Assembly (NCBI GenBank): GCA_963932465.1
Contig: OZ010799.1
Location: forward strand, 285,086,083-285,150,082
Length of the DNA: 64,000 bases
Direction of reading: 5' to 3'
From: Maratus speciosus
Taxonomy: Eukaryota; Arthropoda; Arachnida; Araneae; Salticidae
Positions 60,455 to 64,000 of this stretch are shown here, in pieces. Position numbers and translations under genes: made by a program. The notes under the pieces are model-generated. The model worked only from the letters and a program-made list of their open reading frames with translations, had not been told where the DNA came from and searched no databases. Position 1 is the stretch's first letter, and each line of letters begins with the position of its first letter.

Positions 60455-62687
60455 GGCCGACAAATCACCTTTTCACAGAAATGACAGAGCGGCCGACGGC
60501 GAGACCGACGAAGCGGTGGCGGTGGCGACGACAGTGCCGAATACAACGTCTATATTTCAGCTGACAAACGGGACGACGAACGAGACCGACAGCGCCAACA
60601 GCGGTGGCGACGACGGAGACAATGACACTTCCGATCAGGGGCTGATGTAAGTGACGTTGGTGTACGAGGCGACGATGGGGCCGACAAATCGCCTTTTCAC
60701 AGAAATGACAGAGCGGCCGACGGCGAGACCGATGAAGCGGTGGCGGTGGCGACGACAGTGCCGAATACAATGTCTATATTTCAGGTGACAACGGGGACGA
60801 CGAACGAGACCGACAGCGCCAACAGCGGTGGCGACGACGGAGACAATCACACTTCCGATCAGGGGCTGATGTAAGCGACGTTGGTGTACGAGGCGACGAT
60901 GGGGCCGTCAAATCGCTTATTCACAGAAATGACAGAGCGGCCGATGGCGAGACCGACGTAGCGGTGTCGGTGGCGACGACGGTGCCGAATACAGCGTCTA
61001 TATTTCAGCTGACAACGGGGACGACGAACGAGACCGACAACGCAAACGGAAGTGGCAACGACGGAGCCAATGACAGTTTCACAGAACTGACAGAGGGGCC
61101 GACGGCGAGACCGACGTTGCGGTGGCGGTGGCGACGACGGTGCCGAATACAGCGTCTATACTTCAGCTGACAACGGGGACGACGACCGAGACCGACAGCG
61201 CCAACGGCGGTGGCGACGACGGAGACAATGACACTTCCAATCAGGGGCTGATGTAGACGACGATGGTGTAGGAGGCAACAATGGGGCCGACAAATCGCCT
61301 TTTCACAGAAATGACATTGCGGCTGATGGCGAGACCGACGTAGCGGTGGCGGTGGCGACGACGGTGCCGAATACAGCGTCTATATTTCAGCTGACAACGG
61401 GGACGACGAACGAGACCGACAACGCAAACGGAGGTGGCGACGACGGAGCCAATGACAGTTTCACAGAACTGACAGAGGGGCCGACGGCGAGACCGACGTT
61501 GCGGTTGCGGTGGCGACGACGGTGCCGAATACAGCGTCTATATTTCAGCTGACAACGGGGACGACGAACGAGACCGACAGCGCCAACAGCGGTGGCGACG
61601 ACGGAGACAATGACACTTCCGATCAGGGGCTGATGTAAGCGACGTTGGTGTAGGAGGCGACGATGGGGCCGACAAATCGCCTTTTCACAGAAATGACAGA
61701 GCAGCCGATGGCGAGACCGACGTAGCGGTGGCGGTGGCGACGACGGTGCCGAATACAGCGTCTATATTTCAGCTGACAACGGGGACGACGAACGAGACCG
61801 ACAACGCAAACGGAGGTGGCGACGACGGAGCCAATGACAGTTTCACAGAACTGACAGAGGGGCCGACGGCGAGACCGACGTTGCGGTGGCGGTGGCGAAG
61901 ACGGTGCCGAATACAGCGTCTATATTTCAGCTGACAACGGGGACGACGAACGAGACCGACAGCGCCAACGGCGGTGGCGACGACGGAGACAATGACACTT
62001 CCAATCAGGGGCTGATGTAGACGACGATGGTGTAGGAGGCAACAATGGAGCCGACAAATCGCCTTTTCACAGAAATGACATTGCGGCCGATGGCGAGACC
62101 GACGTAGCGGTGGCGGTGGCGACGACGGTGCCGAATACAGCGTCTATATTTCAGCTGACAACGAGGACGACGAACGAGACCGACAACGCAAACGGAGTTG
62201 GCGACGACGGAGCCAATGACAGTTTCACAGAACTGACAGAGGGGCCGTCGGCGAGACCGACGTTGCGGTGGCGGTGGCGACGACGGTGCCGAATACAGCG
62301 TCTATATTTCAGCTGACAACGGGGACGACGAACGAGACCGACAGCGCCAACGGCGGTGGCGACGACGGAGACAGTGACACTTCCAATCAGGGGCTGATGT
62401 AGACGACGATGGTGTAGGAGGCAACAATGGAGCTGACAAATAGCCTTTTCACAGAAATTACAGAGCGGCCGATGGCGAGACCGACGTAGCGGTGGCGGTG
62501 GCGACGACGGTGCCGAATACAGCGTCTATATTTCAGCTGACAACGGGGACGACGAACGAGACCGACAACGCAAACGGAGGTGGCGACGACGGAGCCAATC
62601 ACAGTTCCACAAAACTGACAGAGGGGCTGACGGCGAGACCGACGTTGCGGTGATGGCGACGACGAGGCCAATAACAGTTTCACAGAA
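60455..62687. repeat. Satellite block A14
   Basis: 2,233 bp of the long type. It starts like A12 (CTGACAAACGGGACGACG) but has fewer 382-bp repeats and no 23-bp terminal deletion. Confidence 0.95.
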
Positions 62688-63691
62688 CTGTGGCAAATCG
62701 AATTAAAATATACCCTTCTTGCCTGCAAATGGTAATCAATAAATATCAATAGAATCAATCAGTCGATATCAACAGTATGAAACAGTTGATATAGATAGTA
62801 GCAGTCAGTCGATATGAATATATCAGCCAGTCGATATCGATAATAACAATCAGTTGATATCAATAGTATCAATCAGTAGATATCAATAGTATCAATCAGT
62901 AGATATCAATAGTATCAATCAGTAGATATCAATAGTATCAATCAGTCAACATCGATAGAATAAATCAATCAATATCGATAGTATCAATCAGTAGATATCA
63001 ATAGTATCAATCAGTAGATATCAATAGTATCAATCAGTCGATATCAATAGTATCAATCAGTCGATATCAATAGTATCAATCAGTCGATATCAACAGTGTC
63101 AATCAGTCAATATCAGTGGCATCAATTAGTCAATATCAATAGTTAAAAATATGTCAGTATCAATAGTGTCAATCAGCAATATCAAAACACCGATCAGTTG
63201 ATATCAACAGTATAACTTAAGGTGAAAAGATTTATGCAGTGGTATTGTCGATTTCAATCGGTCTACAACATAGATTTCCAACGGGGGCGGTATCACGCCC
63301 CAGGGGGCGCTGGAGCATTCCAGGGGACGGTAGTGTGTCCAGAGAAAAATGGGTGGGGCGTTTAGACAGTTAATGGGGCGATTATATGGCGTATCTACTT
63401 ATTTTGGAAATTAATATATTAAAAGTAGTTGACTCCTCGGCATTGCCAAAATCCGTGAATAATATCTTAACTATATCTTTAAATGAAAATTCATACATAC
63501 GAACCTAGATCTGGGAAAAGGGGGGCAAATCGAATCTCTTTTACGAATGTCAAAAAATCATCAGGGAACACGATGAAATGCTAAAAATGTCGGAGAACAA
63601 AACATTACATTTACATATTTGATGTTTTAAGGGATACATGATGTTTTAAGGGGCCATCTATGATAGAAGTGAGTAGATGTTTGCAAAGATT
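62688..63691. repeat. Spacer B14+C14
   Basis: B is 62688-63217 (530 bp) and C is 63218-63691 (474 bp). Core intact at 63298-63313; the second G-run site is changed to CCAGGGGACGG. Confidence 0.95.
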
Positions 63692-64000
63692 GGCCGACAA
63701 ATCACCTTTTCACAGAAATGACAGAGCGGCCGACGGCGAGACCGACAAAGCGGTGGCGGTGGCGACGACTGTGCCGAATACAACGTCTATATTTCAGCTG
63801 ACAAACGGGACGACGAACGAGACCGACAGCGCCAACAGCGGTGGCGACGACGGAGACAATGACACTTCCGATCAGGGGCTGATGTAAGTGACGTTGGTGT
63901 ACGAGGCGACGATGGGGCCGACAAATCGCCTTTTCACAGAAATGACAGAGCGGCCGATGGCGAGACCGACGTAGCGGTGTCGGTGGCGACGACGGTGCCG
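63692..64000. repeat. Satellite block A15 (right-truncated by window)
   Basis: Starts like A12 and A14 and then jumps earlier to the GCGGTGTCGGTGGCGACGAC subunit, so one subunit seen in A12/A14 is missing. The array clearly continues beyond the window. Confidence 0.93.

Noticed and set aside
416..62758. Arg-rich minus-strand ORFs of 78-194 codons (for example 416-871, 11457-12029, 52547-53131)
   Set aside because: Antisense frames of the same GC-rich repeat. Lengths differ between copies through subunit rearrangement, and there is no recognisable domain.
224..64000. Dozens of near-identical plus-strand ORFs of 62-99 codons starting MAVATTVPN or MIEVSRCLQ
   Set aside because: They are reading frames of the satellite subunit. 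The 158- and 382-bp periods are not multiples of three, each ORF ends within a subunit, and their likeness only reflects repeat identity.

Overview
This window is eukaryotic, almost certainly from an invertebrate animal genome. It holds no ordinary single-copy gene. About three quarters is a complex satellite array with a higher-order structure, and the rest is three non-LTR (LINE-type) retrotransposons inserted into it. The RT and endonuclease sequences look like I-clade and R1/LOA-clade elements of arthropods. A chelicerate such as a spider is my best guess, but the sequence alone does not prove it.

The satellite has three parts that recur in fixed order. Block A is GC- and CpG-rich, built from related ~158-bp and ~224-bp subunits that mostly alternate to give a 382-bp period. 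Block B is AT-rich, a 23-bp tandem repeat. Block C is a 474-bp segment with a G-rich, hairpin-forming, CTCF-like core. There are 15 A blocks (the first and last are cut by the window edges) and 14 B/C segments. A varies widely in length (616 to about 4,270 bp after removing insertions). B changes in steps of 23 bp. C is 474 bp in 12 copies and 473 bp in two. Units at 28.3-35.0 kb are almost identical neighbours, and from about 47 kb rightwards two unit types alternate, giving a two-unit super-period of roughly 6.4-7 kb.

The three retrotransposons all lie in A blocks and all point to the minus strand. Each has perfect target-site duplications. Element 1 (3861-9735) is an I-clade-like LINE with a gag-like ORF1 and an ORF2 carrying endonuclease, RT and RNase H; ORF2 is split by one frameshift in an A9 run. 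Element 2 (24010-26415) has a nearly identical 542-bp 5' UTR and the same 3' hairpin and AACC-type tail, but codes only for a diverged ORF1 and has no ORF2. Element 3 (15471-22515) is an R1/LOA-like LINE with ORF1 overlapping ORF2, a frameshift between RT and RNase H, and an A-run at its 5' end.

Elements 1 and 2 look like an autonomous/non-autonomous pair: the gag-only element keeps the putative promoter and the 3' recognition end and may borrow the RT of a relative of element 1. Satellite copies elsewhere in the window serve as empty sites and confirm the insertion boundaries.
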